A stretch of DNA of 64,000 nt from Myxococcales bacterium (GTDB taxonomy: Bacteria > Myxococcota > Myxococcia > Myxococcales > JAKAPL01). Below the pieces are notes generated by a model. The model worked only from the letters and a program-made list of their open reading frames with translations. It was not told the DNA's origin and did no database searches. Of the stretch, positions 32,400 to 43,100 are shown in pieces. Made by a program: the position numbers and the translations under genes. How positions within the stretch are numbered: the first letter of the stretch is position 1; every line of letters begins with the position of its first letter. The stretch is taken from NCBI GenBank assembly GCA_021783235.1, contig JAJXUD010000016.1:1-64000 (forward strand). The letters run 5' to 3'.

Positions 32400-35273
32400 A
32401 TGGACAAGAACAAGATCATTCAGGCCGCGACCAAATTCGTCCAGAAGGGGCAGTTCGACAAGGCCATCAAGGAATACCAACGGATCCTCGAAGAGGACCC
32501 GAAGGACATCCGCATCCTCCTCAAGATCGGTGAGCTGCACCAGAAGCGAGGGGACAACGTCCAGGCGGCTCAGGATCTTCTCAAGGTCGCCGAGGCGTAT
32601 TCGAACGACGGCTTCTTCCTCAAGGCCGCTGCCGTCTACAAGCAAGTCCTCAAGCTCAATCCAAACCTCGTCGACGTCAACCTCAAGCTCGCGGAGCTCT
32701 ACCAGCAGCTCGGCCTGATGAGCGACGCGTTGCAGCAGTTCCAAGTCGTCGCGACGGCCTACGAGCAGCAGGGCAACGTGCAGTCGGCCCTGGGGACGCT
32801 CAAGAAGCTAATCGAACTCGATCCCGAGAACGTCGCCAATCGAATCCGGCTCGCCGAGTCCTTCGCCCGCGAGGGCATGAACCGCGAGGCCATCGAGGAG
32901 TTCCAGAAGGTCGCCACGACGCTCAGGGAGGCAAACCGGGCCGACGAGTACGTCAAGGTCGCCGAGCGGCTCAGCTTCCTCGACCCACAGGACCTCACCC
33001 TCGCGCGCGATCTCGCGAACGTCTACCTCGCCAAGGGCGATACCAAGCGCGCCCTCGCGAAGCTCCAGATCTGTTTCAAGGCCGACCCGAAGGACGTGGA
33101 CACGCTGGTGCTGCTCGCCCAGGCGTTCAAAGAGCTCGGCCAGATCGCGAAGACCGTCTCGGTCTACAAGGAACTCGCGAAGATCTACTCCGATGCCGAT
33201 CGTTCGGACGACGAGCGCGTGGTTTGGCGAAAGATTTTGGCGCTGGTTCCCGACGACCCGGATGCCCAGCGCTGGCAAGGGGGCCCGGCGCCGGTGCGCG
33301 CTGCTTCGGCTCCCGCGATCGCGCCCGCCGCTCCCGCCCGTCCTGCGGCGGGGCCGGTCGCGGCCCCACGGGCCGAGGCTCACGGCCCGGAGGCGGTTGC
33401 AAAGCTGCTGACGGAAACCGACGTCTATCTCAAATATGGGCTGCACGCGAAAGCGGCCGAGCACATCAAGAAGATTCTCGCCCTCGCGCCAGGCAGCCTC
33501 CCGGCGCACGAGAAGGCGAAGGATCTCTTCCTGACCATGGGTGACAAGGCTCGCGCCGCGGACGAACTCGTGAGCTGCGTGCGGCTCGCCCATGCCGCCG
33601 GCGGCTTGGACGCGGCCCAATCGCATCTTCGTCAGCTCCAGGAGATCGTTCCAGAACACCCCTCCATCGCCGACCTCGCGGCGCAAGTCGGAGCGCCGGT
33701 CGAGGCGTCCGAGATCGCGGACGATGCAATCTTGGTGGAGGCGGCCGAGGAGGAGCTTCTCGTCGCCGCGGATGGCGAGGAGGAGCTCGTCGCGGCGAGC
33801 GATGACGAGCTGCTCATCGCTGAGCCCGACGTAGAGGAGGACGAGGCGCTCTTCTCCGAGGAGGAGGCGCAGCCCGGCGCCGCCGAGGTTGCCCTCATCG
33901 ATGGCGACGAGTCGATCGTACCGGAAGACGAATCCTCGGAGATCTCTTTGGACGAGGGATCGGGCTCCGAGGAGCTCGGCGAGGAGCTCGTCACCGCGAC
34001 GGAGGAGGAGGCGCTGGCGAGCACCGTCGTTCGGGAAGTCGTCGAGGACGAGAGCGTCGAGCCAGCTCTTTCCCTCGAGCCCTCGGTCGACGAGCCATGG
34101 AACGAGCCGCCGTCGGACCTCGAAGAGGCCGCCGAGGCGACGATCGTCGGAGCGCCGATGCCCGTCGTGCCGGTCGCCAAGGTGGAGCAGCCTCCGGCAA
34201 GGGTTCCTCCCCCCAGCGAGGCGCCACGTCGAGTAGCTCCTCCCGGGGTGGCGGTGGCTCCTCGCCCCGTATCGCCTCCAGCTTCACCCGTATCGCGGCC
34301 CGTTCCCGTTCGTCCTCCCGCCGTAGGCGCTTCGCCCGAGGCAGCCGTTCCATCGAGGCAGCAGGCTTCGTCCGACAGACGGTCTGGCTCGTCGTCGTCC
34401 GCGGCGCCCGCCGCGCCCGCCGCCTCGCCGGCGTCCCGGGCACCGAGGCCGGCCGCCGCTGGCGCCTCGTCGGCAGGGGCCCCCGCGGCGCCCAAGAAGG
34501 CGGCCGCTCCGGCTCCGGCTCCGCCTGCTGCCGAGGAGTTCGAGCCCGAGGAACTCGCGGAGACCGAGTTCTTCCTCGAACAGGGCCTCCTCGACGAGGC
34601 ACGTGAGGCACTCGAGGCGCTCCGCGGCAAGGGCCTCCACGGCGAGGCGCTCAGGAAACTCGAGGCCCTCGAGGCTCGGCTCGCGGCCCCGTCGAGCGGC
34701 GAGGGAGGGGCGATAGAAGAGGAGGAGAGCTTCGACCTCGCGGCAGAGCTCGAAAAGGAAGTCGAGGAGACTCGTGCCTCGATGCCCCCGGCCGACGATT
34801 TTCAATACTCGGTCGAGGACGTGCTTCGCGACTTCAAGAAGGGTATCGAGAAGGTCGTTCGGCCGGAGGATGTCGAGACGCACTACGACCTCGGAATCGC
34901 TTACAAGGAGATGGGGCTGACCGACGAGGCCATCTCCGAGTTCGAGCAGGCCGCGAAGGGCGCTACTGGCAGACCGCGTGAGGCCGATTGCCTCGCGATG
35001 CTGGGGCTTTGCCTGGCCGGAAAGGGGGAACCCCAGAAAGCGGTCGAGGTCTTCGAGCGGGCGCTCGAGATCCAGGGGCTCCGGCCGGAGAGTCGGCTCA
35101 ACCTTCACTACGAGATCGGTGCCGCAAAGGAGGGGCTCGGGGACGTCGACGGGGCCATGGATGCCTTTCAGAAGGTCGCGGGCCTCGATCCCGCCTATCG
35201 CGACGTCGGCGAGAGCCTCGCCCGCTTGAAGGCCACGCCGAAGGGTGGGACCAGAAAGATCGGCTACGTCTAG
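32400..35273 (+). CDS. Large TPR protein with acidic and Pro/Ala-rich regions, 957 aa
   Basis: Three regions can be read. Residues 1-290 contain a series of TPRs (AIKEYQRILEEDPKDIRILLKIGELHQKRGD split over two helices, and so on). A Pro/Ala linker (about 295-325) leads to another TPR block (330-430). A very acidic stretch (about 435-585, dense in Glu/Asp) and a Pro/Ala/Ser linker (about 587-710) follow, and the C-terminal 245 residues carry more TPRs (HYDLGIAYKEMGLTDEAISEFEQAA). There is no signal peptide or membrane helix, so it is probably cytoplasmic. The acidic-plus-TPR layout recalls FimV and similar scaffolds of pilus and secretion systems, an inference only. The ExeA-like gene follows after 3 nt. 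Confidence 0.85.
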   Translation: MDKNKIIQAATKFVQKGQFDKAIKEYQRILEEDPKDIRILLKIGELHQKRGDNVQAAQDLLKVAEAYSNDGFFLKAAAVYKQVLKLNPNLVDVNLKLAELYQQLGLMSDALQQFQVVATAYEQQGNVQSALGTLKKLIELDPENVANRIRLAESFAREGMNREAIEEFQKVATTLREANRADEYVKVAERLSFLDPQDLTLARDLANVYLAKGDTKRALAKLQICFKADPKDVDTLVLLAQAFKELGQIAKTVSVYKELAKIYSDADRSDDERVVWRKILALVPDDPDAQRWQGGPAPVRAASAPAIAPAAPARPAAGPVAAPRAEAHGPEAVAKLLTETDVYLKYGLHAKAAEHIKKILALAPGSLPAHEKAKDLFLTMGDKARAADELVSCVRLAHAAGGLDAAQSHLRQLQEIVPEHPSIADLAAQVGAPVEASEIADDAILVEAAEEELLVAADGEEELVAASDDELLIAEPDVEEDEALFSEEEAQPGAAEVALIDGDESIVPEDESSEISLDEGSGSEELGEELVTATEEEALASTVVREVVEDESVEPALSLEPSVDEPWNEPPSDLEEAAEATIVGAPMPVVPVAKVEQPPARVPPPSEAPRRVAPPGVAVAPRPVSPPASPVSRPVPVRPPAVGASPEAAVPSRQQASSDRRSGSSSSAAPAAPAASPASRAPRPAAAGASSAGAPAAPKKAAAPAPAPPAAEEFEPEELAETEFFLEQGLLDEAREALEALRGKGLHGEALRKLEALEARLAAPSSGEGGAIEEEESFDLAAELEKEVEETRASMPPADDFQYSVEDVLRDFKKGIEKVVRPEDVETHYDLGIAYKEMGLTDEAISEFEQAAKGATGRPREADCLAMLGLCLAGKGEPQKAVEVFERALEIQGLRPESRLNLHYEIGAAKEGLGDVDGAMDAFQKVAGLDPAYRDVGESLARLKATPKGGTRKIGYV

Positions 35274-35276
35274 CTC

Positions 35277-36209
35277 ATGGGCTACCTCGAACACTTCGAA
35301 CTCCGCAGCGAGCCGTTTTCGAATGCCCCGGTCAGCCGCTTTTACTTCGAGAGTGAGCAGCACCGGCAGGCGCTCGTTCGCGTGCTTCACGTTGTCGAGC
35401 GAATGAAGGGACTCGCGGTCGTCGTCGGCGACATCGGCGCGGGTAAGACCACGCTGGCACGTCGGATGCTCGACCGTTTGCCCGAATCGGAGTATGAGGC
35501 CGCCCTCTTGGTCATCGTTCATTCGGCGGTGACGGCGAACTGGCTGCTCAAGCGGATTGCCGTTCAACTCGGCGTCGCGCAGCCGGCGGACGAGAAACTC
35601 GCCCTTCTCGCCCAGCTCTACCAGCGGCTCGTGCAGATCTACCAGGAAGGGCGGAAGGCCGTCGTCCTCATCGACGAGGCCCAGATGCTTCAGACCCAGG
35701 AGCTCATGGAGGAATTCCGTGGTCTCTTGAACCTCGAGGTCCCGGAGCGCAAGCTCCTGTCGTTCGTCTTCTTTGGGCTCCCCGAGATCGAGCAGAACCT
35801 CAAGCTCGACCCCCCGCTGCAGCAGCGCGTGGCGATGCGCTATCGGCTCGATTCGCTTAAGGAGTCGGACACCTCGGCCTACATCGCGCATCGCTTGCGT
35901 GAGGCCGGTTCCCTTCGAAATCCCTTCGCACCGGGGGCGATTGCGTCAATCCACCGTTGGAGTGGAGGGACCCCACGGGCGATCAACACGATCTGCGACA
36001 ACGCGCTCTTCGAGGCCTACCTCGCCGGCCAGAGCGATATCGATGACTCCCTCGTCGATCGGATCGCCGAGAACCTCGGGCTGCTGATCGGCCCGTCCTC
36101 CCGGGCGCCAGAGCCGCGCCCGGCAAGCGAGCGCCCGGTCTTCCAGCCCCGTGCCCGGGTCGATCTCGAGGAGATCGACCGCTACCTCGAAGGGCTGCGC
36201 AAGTCGTGA
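35277..36209 (+). CDS. ExeA/GspA-like AAA ATPase, 310 aa
   Basis: The N-terminus MGYLEHFELRSEPFSNAPV and the following Walker A (VVGDIGAGKTTLARRML, about residues 47-62) and Walker B (KAVVLIDEAQML, about 127-138) match the ExeA/GspA subfamily, which in type II secretion helps insert the secretin through peptidoglycan. GGTPRAINTICDNALFEAYLAG corresponds to the sensor-2 region. The peptidoglycan-binding domain and membrane helix of true ExeA are missing, so this is the soluble ATPase module alone, as seen with transposon or gliding-motility ATPases of this family. The tamB-like gene starts one base after its stop. Confidence 0.88.
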   Translation: MGYLEHFELRSEPFSNAPVSRFYFESEQHRQALVRVLHVVERMKGLAVVVGDIGAGKTTLARRMLDRLPESEYEAALLVIVHSAVTANWLLKRIAVQLGVAQPADEKLALLAQLYQRLVQIYQEGRKAVVLIDEAQMLQTQELMEEFRGLLNLEVPERKLLSFVFFGLPEIEQNLKLDPPLQQRVAMRYRLDSLKESDTSAYIAHRLREAGSLRNPFAPGAIASIHRWSGGTPRAINTICDNALFEAYLAGQSDIDDSLVDRIAENLGLLIGPSSRAPEPRPASERPVFQPRARVDLEEIDRYLEGLRKS

Positions 36210-36210
36210 A

Positions 36211-39200
36211 ATGGAGCGCCCGCGCCGACCGACGCTCGTGGCCTCTCTTGCGATCGGCGCTATAGTCGCCTGCTCCCTCGCCTCCATTTCCCTTCTGAGG
36301 CGGCCACCAGTCGCCAACACCCTTTGCAGAGCGGCGGCCGCAATCGCCGGCCGCGAACTCGGCTTGTCGGTCGCCGTCGGTTCCTGCCGTCTCGACCCGC
36401 TCGATGCGAGGCTCGAGTTGTTGGACGTCAACGCGCGTGACCCGCGAGCGGGCGGTCGCGAGATCGCAATCGACAGCATCGACGTCGCATTCCGTCCGCT
36501 GCAGGCCGTTCTGGGCGGCCTCTGGGTTCGCCGCCTCGAGATCCAGGGGGGCCACGCTGCTTGGCGGAGTGCACCGGGGCATCCAATGGAGAAGCGTCCC
36601 GGCTCCGCGGGGCCGTGCTGGATCGATTGGCTCAGGCTCGTGCACGTCGAACAGCTAGCGCTTCATCGGATTCAACTCGCGATCGACCTCGGCGAGGAGC
36701 ACGTGGACGTCGCCTCCTTGGATGCGACCGCCGCTCTCCGGGCCCGGATCTACGAAGGGACCGTCGAGGCGACGGGTCATGTGGGGCGCGAGGGAGCGAG
36801 CCGTGCCGCGCTCGTCTTCCGGCTCGATCCGAGAGCCCACTCGCTCGCCATCGGGCGGTTGCTCCTCGCCATGACCGCGGGCAATCTCGTCGCGAGCGGC
36901 GAAGTACGGGATGTCTGCAAGCCCTCGTCGACGCTGCGCCTCAAGGCTGATCTGCCGGTGCCGCTCCTGGCGAGCCTGCTGTCTCCTCACCTCGACGGCC
37001 ATGGCACCCTGTCCGTGGGATACGTGGCGGAAGGGCCGCACCGTCCCGCCTCCGTCCATGTGACGGCCCACGACGCACGGATTCTGAATTACCGGATCGG
37101 CGACCTCGATGCCGAGGCGGTGATCCAGGATGGGCTCGTGCGGTTGCATCACCTGCATCTCCCGCTCGACGAAGGAGGCGCAGTCGATGTCACGGGGACG
37201 GTCATGATGGGCCCGGTGCCCACGCTCGACCTGCATGCGGCCCTGGCGCGAGTCGATTTGGCCCGACTGCTCGACCGTGTGGATATACGGCACAGCCTCG
37301 TGGATTTCCGATTCAACGGTCACGCTCACCTCGCCGGCAGGATGTTCGGTCCCTGCCTCCTTCGCGGGGAGGGGGCGGGCGAGGCCTCTGGCCTGACGGT
37401 CGACGACTGGGGCTGGGACCGGACCGTGCCTCGCCACCGCATCCTCACGGGCCCCGCGCCGTTCCAGGTGGCGACGAGGCTCACCGTGGATGCCGACGGC
37501 GTCCACCTGGAGAAGGCGACCATCCAGGGCGGCGGGGACGAGATCGAGGGAGACGCGTTCATCCACTACGACCCGTCGAAGGGCGTGAAGCTCGAGGCAC
37601 GCGCGGTCCACCTCGACCTCGGCAAGTTCGATCGACTCGCCTGGATCCCCTGGCGTGGGGAGGGATCCGCGACCCTCTCGGTGGAGGGCCCCTACTCGGA
37701 CCCACTCCTCACCGGCCATGCGGCGCTCGGCGACTTCCATTTCCTCGGCATCGACTTCGGCCACGTCGCGGTCGATCTCTCGTTCCGCGGAAACACGCTC
37801 ACCTTTCCCATCTGGCTCGGCTCCTTGGGTAAGACCGCCTACTCCGGTTCCGGGAAGATCGACCTGTTTCACGATTTCGACAGCGAGTTCGACCTGGACG
37901 TTCCATCGGGGCGGCTCGAGGACCTCACCCTGGCCGTGCAGGATCTCGCTCCGCCGATGGCCGACGTTCACCGGGCCCTGGCAGGCGCCTTTTCTGGCCA
38001 TGCGCGGCTCACGGGGCCCATTGCCGTCGCGGACGCCGGTGGCGAGATCGCGCTCGGCGCCTTCTCGGTCTTCGGCCGCGAGTTTTCCGAGGGCGTGATC
38101 GACGCGAGGCTCGAGCGGGGTCGAGACGTCCAGATCGACCGGCTGACGGCTCGCCAGGGGAACGGGGCTCCCGTTCCCGGGATCACCCGTGGCATCGACG
38201 GCCGGCTGGAAGCCACTGGCCGAGTCGGAGTGGACGGCGCGCTCGCGCTCTCCTTGCGGGGCGTTGGCCTCTCGCTCGCGGATCTGCTCTGGGCCCGAGG
38301 CCGAGGAGCCAGCGCACAGGGACGCCTTCGGGTGGAAGGCGGCATCGGTGGAACGCTCGCCGCCTGGGAGCCGAGCGGCGAGGCTCGCATCGAAGGGTTT
38401 CGTGCGTTCGGCGTACCGCTCGGCACCGCTTCGCTCACCGCCTCGACGAAGGCCGAGACGCTCCGGTTCTCGGGAATGGCGGGAGACGAGGAGCGAGTGG
38501 AGGGTGCGATCTCGCTTCACGGGGCCGGGCCCTTCGAGGCCACGATCCGCGGCGCCACCGGGCAGTTGGAGCGCTACCTGCGGGGCTACGGCTTTCGAGA
38601 CCCGCCGTCGGGGTCGCTCGCGGGGGACGTGCGGCTCGGCGGCGAGATCCTCGTGCCCGAGCGGACCAAGGGAGAGTTTCGGATCGACCGCCTCGCGCTC
38701 GCGCGTGGAGCGCTGCGCGTTGCCACCGAGGGAATCACTCGGATCGGGTTGGACGCGGGCGCGCTGTCGCTCTCCGAGGCCGTGCTCGTCGGTAAGAACA
38801 GCCGCCTCTCGCTCTCCGGGACGCGCGACGCGGAGGGCATCGTGCAGGGGGCCGTGAAGGGGCAACTGGACGTGGGACTGCTGGAGGGCCTCGTCCCGAG
38901 CGTCGAGCATCTGGGTGGGGTCTTCCGCCTCGGTGCCGAGGTTCATGGCCCCTTGGAGCGCCCGGCCATCGTCGGGACGGCCCGGTTCGAGGACGGGCGA
39001 TTCGACTGGATTGGCTGGCCGCTCTCGATCCGCGACTTCTCCGGGGTCGCCGAGTTCAGCGAGAGACGGGTCGTGCTGGGGCGTTCCCATGGCCGACTGA
39101 ATGGCGGAACGGCCGATCTCGCGGGCGACCTCGGAATGGACGGCTGGCAGGTCGAGCGCTGCAACCTCGAATCCGACCTCGACGAGGTGCCGTTCTCCAT

Positions 39201-40161
39201 TCCCGATTCGATCCCCTCCGTGGTCACCGGGCGGCTTTCACTCGACGGTGCGCTTGCTGCCGGGCTCCTGATGAGCGGCGAGTTGCACGTCGTCCGCGCC
39301 CGGTACTCCAAGGACTTCGAGATCGACCGGCTCTTGCAGGCGTTCTCAGCAACGGGAGCGCTGCGTAATGCCACGGCCCCGCAAAAGGGCGCACCTCTTC
39401 ATCTCGACATCTGGCTCCGCGGTGACGGTGACCTCAAGGTTCAGAACAACGTCGCCGAACTCGCGCTGGCGGGAGATCTGCACCTGACTGGGACGAACGA
39501 GCGGACCGGCCTCGTCGGCACCCTGACGGCCAAGGACGGCCTCGCGCAGTTTCGCGGCAACGAATACCATGTCTCCGATGCGACGCTGACGCTCCTCGAG
39601 CCAGACCGAATCGCGCCGAGCTTCGACATCAGCGCGGACACCGACGTCCGACAATACCGCGTCTTCGTCCATGCCTTCGGCACGCCGCAGAGCTACCAGC
39701 TGAGCCTCCGGTCGCAGCCGGAACTCGCCGAGGACGACGTCGTCAAACTCCTCGCATTTGGCGTCACTTCGCAAGACGCGGCCTCGATGGCGGGCGCCGC
39801 GGGGCAGGCGGGCTACCTCGGTGATGTCCTCTGGAACATCTCCGGCCTGCACGATCAGGTGAAGAAGATCATCCCAAAGAACCGCGTCATACGGGACTTT
39901 TCGTTCAACATCGGCAGCGCTTTCCTCGAGGCAACCGGCCAGGTCGAACCGGTCGCGCAGATCGAATCGCGCGTTTTCTCGGACTCGCTGCGGCTTCGGG
40001 CACAGGTGCCGCTCTCCGAGTACTCGGGCAAGCGGGCCGAGGCCGAGTACCAGCTCTCCGACCACATGAGCCTGCAGGGGGAGTGGAACAACGATTACAG
40101 CGATTACAACATAGGTGACCTCGGGCTCGATCTCCGGATGCGCTGGGAGTTCGGCGAATGA
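36211..40161 (+). CDS. TamB-like translocation/assembly module protein (AsmA/DUF490 family), 1316 aa
   Basis: One N-terminal membrane helix (about residues 9-31) is followed by a very long beta-rich periplasmic chain and a C-terminal DUF490 domain, the layout of TamB and related bridge-like lipid-transfer proteins. The C-terminus has the typical repeated strands (LKVQNNVAELALAGDLHLTG, GTLTAKDGLAQFRGNEYHVSD, the PSFDISADTDVRQYRVFVHAFG block, LSLRSQPELAEDDVVKLLAFG) and ends in RWEF-GE. The start at 36211 follows the ExeA-like stop. Its stop is overlapped (ATGA) by the Omp85-like gene, making a tamB-tamA pair with the order reversed relative to Escherichia coli. Role: outer-membrane protein assembly or phospholipid transport between membranes. 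Confidence 0.92.
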   Translation: MERPRRPTLVASLAIGAIVACSLASISLLRRPPVANTLCRAAAAIAGRELGLSVAVGSCRLDPLDARLELLDVNARDPRAGGREIAIDSIDVAFRPLQAVLGGLWVRRLEIQGGHAAWRSAPGHPMEKRPGSAGPCWIDWLRLVHVEQLALHRIQLAIDLGEEHVDVASLDATAALRARIYEGTVEATGHVGREGASRAALVFRLDPRAHSLAIGRLLLAMTAGNLVASGEVRDVCKPSSTLRLKADLPVPLLASLLSPHLDGHGTLSVGYVAEGPHRPASVHVTAHDARILNYRIGDLDAEAVIQDGLVRLHHLHLPLDEGGAVDVTGTVMMGPVPTLDLHAALARVDLARLLDRVDIRHSLVDFRFNGHAHLAGRMFGPCLLRGEGAGEASGLTVDDWGWDRTVPRHRILTGPAPFQVATRLTVDADGVHLEKATIQGGGDEIEGDAFIHYDPSKGVKLEARAVHLDLGKFDRLAWIPWRGEGSATLSVEGPYSDPLLTGHAALGDFHFLGIDFGHVAVDLSFRGNTLTFPIWLGSLGKTAYSGSGKIDLFHDFDSEFDLDVPSGRLEDLTLAVQDLAPPMADVHRALAGAFSGHARLTGPIAVADAGGEIALGAFSVFGREFSEGVIDARLERGRDVQIDRLTARQGNGAPVPGITRGIDGRLEATGRVGVDGALALSLRGVGLSLADLLWARGRGASAQGRLRVEGGIGGTLAAWEPSGEARIEGFRAFGVPLGTASLTASTKAETLRFSGMAGDEERVEGAISLHGAGPFEATIRGATGQLERYLRGYGFRDPPSGSLAGDVRLGGEILVPERTKGEFRIDRLALARGALRVATEGITRIGLDAGALSLSEAVLVGKNSRLSLSGTRDAEGIVQGAVKGQLDVGLLEGLVPSVEHLGGVFRLGAEVHGPLERPAIVGTARFEDGRFDWIGWPLSIRDFSGVAEFSERRVVLGRSHGRLNGGTADLAGDLGMDGWQVERCNLESDLDEVPFSIPDSIPSVVTGRLSLDGALAAGLLMSGELHVVRARYSKDFEIDRLLQAFSATGALRNATAPQKGAPLHLDIWLRGDGDLKVQNNVAELALAGDLHLTGTNERTGLVGTLTAKDGLAQFRGNEYHVSDATLTLLEPDRIAPSFDISADTDVRQYRVFVHAFGTPQSYQLSLRSQPELAEDDVVKLLAFGVTSQDAASMAGAAGQAGYLGDVLWNISGLHDQVKKIIPKNRVIRDFSFNIGSAFLEATGQVEPVAQIESRVFSDSLRLRAQVPLSEYSGKRAEAEYQLSDHMSLQGEWNNDYSDYNIGDLGLDLRMRWEFGE

Positions 40162-43100
40162 CCCGCGCCATGCTCGCGCTGGTCTGTGCGCTCCTCGGGC
40201 CGACGTCCCCGCTTGGACCGTCGCTGGGGACGACCGTCGACTCGGTCGAACTCGTTGCCCCACGGGGGCTCGACGCGAAGGAACTCGAGCCGCTCGTGCT
40301 GGTGCGGGCCGGACAGCCTTACTCCGTGGCGCTCGTGAGTCGCACCGTCGAGCTGCTCTACGAGTCGGGCAAGGTCCAGAATGTCTACGTCTACCGCCGG
40401 CCGGCCCCACATGGGATCGAGCTGGTATTTCGGCTCATCCCGAAGCAGCGCCTCACTTGGATCGGCTTTCACGGCAACCAGAGCCTGTCGCGCGAGGCGC
40501 TGCGGCGCGCGAGCGGACTTGAAGTGGGAGACGAGGTCGTGGTCGAGAAGTTGCGAGCGGCCCTGCAGCGGATCGTCGCGGCCTATCGACGAAAGGGCTA
40601 TCCCGCCGCGCAGCTTCGGCCCCAGCTCACCGAGGGGATGACGGAGGTCGCCCTCGACGTCGAGGTCGACGAGGGGCCGCCGGAGATCGTGCGCGAGGTC
40701 TCGCTCGAGGGGGACCTAGGCGAGACCCGTTCGAGGGACCTCGCGGTGCTCGAAGAGCGGGGCGGCTTACGTACGGGCGCGGTGCTGGATCGCGATGCGC
40801 TCGTCGATGGCGCGCGGAGGCTCGAACTCTGGCTGCGTCGACGCGGTTTCGATCGCGCGAGGGTGGGGCCGCCGTCGGTCGTCGATCGTCCCGATGGCCG
40901 CGCCGACGTGAGGCTTCCTGTCCAGGCCGGTCCCCGCATCTCCTTCGCCTTCTCGGGAAACCTGAGCTTCGAATCGGAGGAGCTCGAGGCCGCGCTCGCC
41001 TACGACCCGACCGAGCGGCTCGACGACCTAGCACTCGCCCGCCTCTCCGAGCGGATCCGGGTGTTCTATCTGTCGCGTGGCTTTCTCGAGGCACACGTGC
41101 GGCTCGAGAGTGAGGGCGGCCACCAGCGCCGAGCCGCCCCTGGCCTTCTCGTCGAGCGCTTCGTCGTGAACGAGGGCCGACCGGTCTCGGCCCTCGACGT
41201 GCGGGTCCTCGGCGTACACCACCTCGACGCGGCGGACCTCGAGCGGGTCGTTCGCGCCATCGTCACGGGCGGAGACGAGACCCCATTGCTCGGTCGGCCA
41301 GAGGACGCCGCGGTCGACTCGATCGGCCCGAGTGGCCGGCCCCTCGAGGGCGACGTGCAGCGCTTCCGCGCCCCGCACCCGGGCTACGTCCCTGAGGCCC
41401 TCGAGGCCGCGGCCGAGGAGATCGCGCGCCGTTACCAGGAGGGGGGCTGGCTCGACGTGCAGATCCCTCCCCCTTCGCTCGACCTTGACGAGGCGACGGG
41501 GCGCGCCCTCATCTCTTTTGTCGTGAAGGAGGGGCAGCGGACCTTCGTGCGGGAGATCCGCTTCGAGGGGGTGGCGTCGCTCTCGGAGGCACGAGCCCTG
41601 CAGATCGTTGCGCTGCGTCCCGGAGATTCGTTCTCGCGCTCCGAGATCGATCGCGCGCGGGCGCGTCTCCAGAATGCCTATGCGAGGTCCGGCCGGCCGT
41701 TCGCGCGCGTCGACGTCGAATCCGGCTCCTCGAGAGGAGCGGGCAGGGTCGTCTTCGTCGCCGAAGAGGGGCCGCTCGCTCGCATCGGCCAGCTTCTCGT
41801 GCGCGGTAATCGGCACACGAGCGAGGGCGTGGTCCGCAGGGCGCTCGCGCTCGAGCCGGGCGAACTTCTCGACCCCGAAGCGCTCGAGCACGCGCAGCAG
41901 CGGATCGCCGGTCTGGGGGTGTTCGACTCGGTTCAGGTGGCGATGGTCGACCCTAGCCAGCCGGACGAGGTCAAGGACGTCGTCGTCTCGGTTCACGAGC
42001 GGAAGCCCGAGGGGATCGTCGTCGGCGGCGGTTACTCGATCGTCGAGGGCCCCCGCGCCTTTGTCGAGTACACGCACACGAACCTCTTCGGCCGTGGCCT
42101 TCATTTTCAGTCGGAACTCAAGCTCAACTATTTTCCGCTGTCCTACCTCGCGCTTTCGGGGCCGTCTGGATCGCTCGTGCTCGAAGGGCTGCCACCCGCG
42201 CAGACGCTTGCCGGCAAGGACAACTTCTTCGGATTCGGCGGGCGGCTGAACGCGGTGCTCAGTGAGCCCCGTGCATTCGATCTCTTGTCTGGAGACGGCA
42301 GCATGCGTGGCGAGGCGCTCGTGGAGCGGATCGACCGGCCCTATTACGCCTTCAGCCGCGGTGCACTCGTTCCAGGCCTCGAGTGGCGCTACGGCCGTCG
42401 GCTCTCCGTCGCGATCCAGCTGCAGGGCGAATGGGATCAGATCCTCACGTACTGGGAGAACCTCGACCAGATCTATCAGTACCTCTCTTTCGCGGATCTC
42501 GAGAACCTGCGCTTCCCGGATGGCTGGGGGCTGCTCGCCAGCGTGGGCCCGACGATTTCGTGGGACCAGCGAGACGATCCCATCAACCCACGCCACGGCG
42601 TGCTCGCGAGCCTACGCGGCAACGCGGTGGGCGGCGTCTTCTTCCCGTCGTCGCAGGGCGGGCAGATCCTCGAACTTGGCGGGACCTGCGCCACGCCCGG
42701 GGCGCCCTGCAGCGTCGAACTCTTCTCCGCGCAAGGGCTCGTCGCGGGCTACGTGCCGCTTGGGCCCCGCTTCACGCTGGCGCTCTCGGCCAAGGCCGGC
42801 CGGATCTTTCCGGCGGCGGGCAGCTTCGTCATCCCGACGCAGCGCTTCTTTCTCGGTGGTCCCGACGCCGATCGCGGCTTTCAGCAGGACATGATGCTGC
42901 CGCAGGACGTTCGGGAGAGCCTCCACCAGGATGTCGCGCTGTGCAACCGGACGGCGGGCGGGCTCGGCTGCACCACCGCGGCTCAGTTGCTCCGCACGCC
43001 CGCGAACCAGCTTCCCTCCCCCGGGGGAGAGGTGTTCGACCTCGTGCGAGGTGAACTGCGCTTTCCGCTCTACGACGAGAGCATCGACGGCGCGGTCTTC

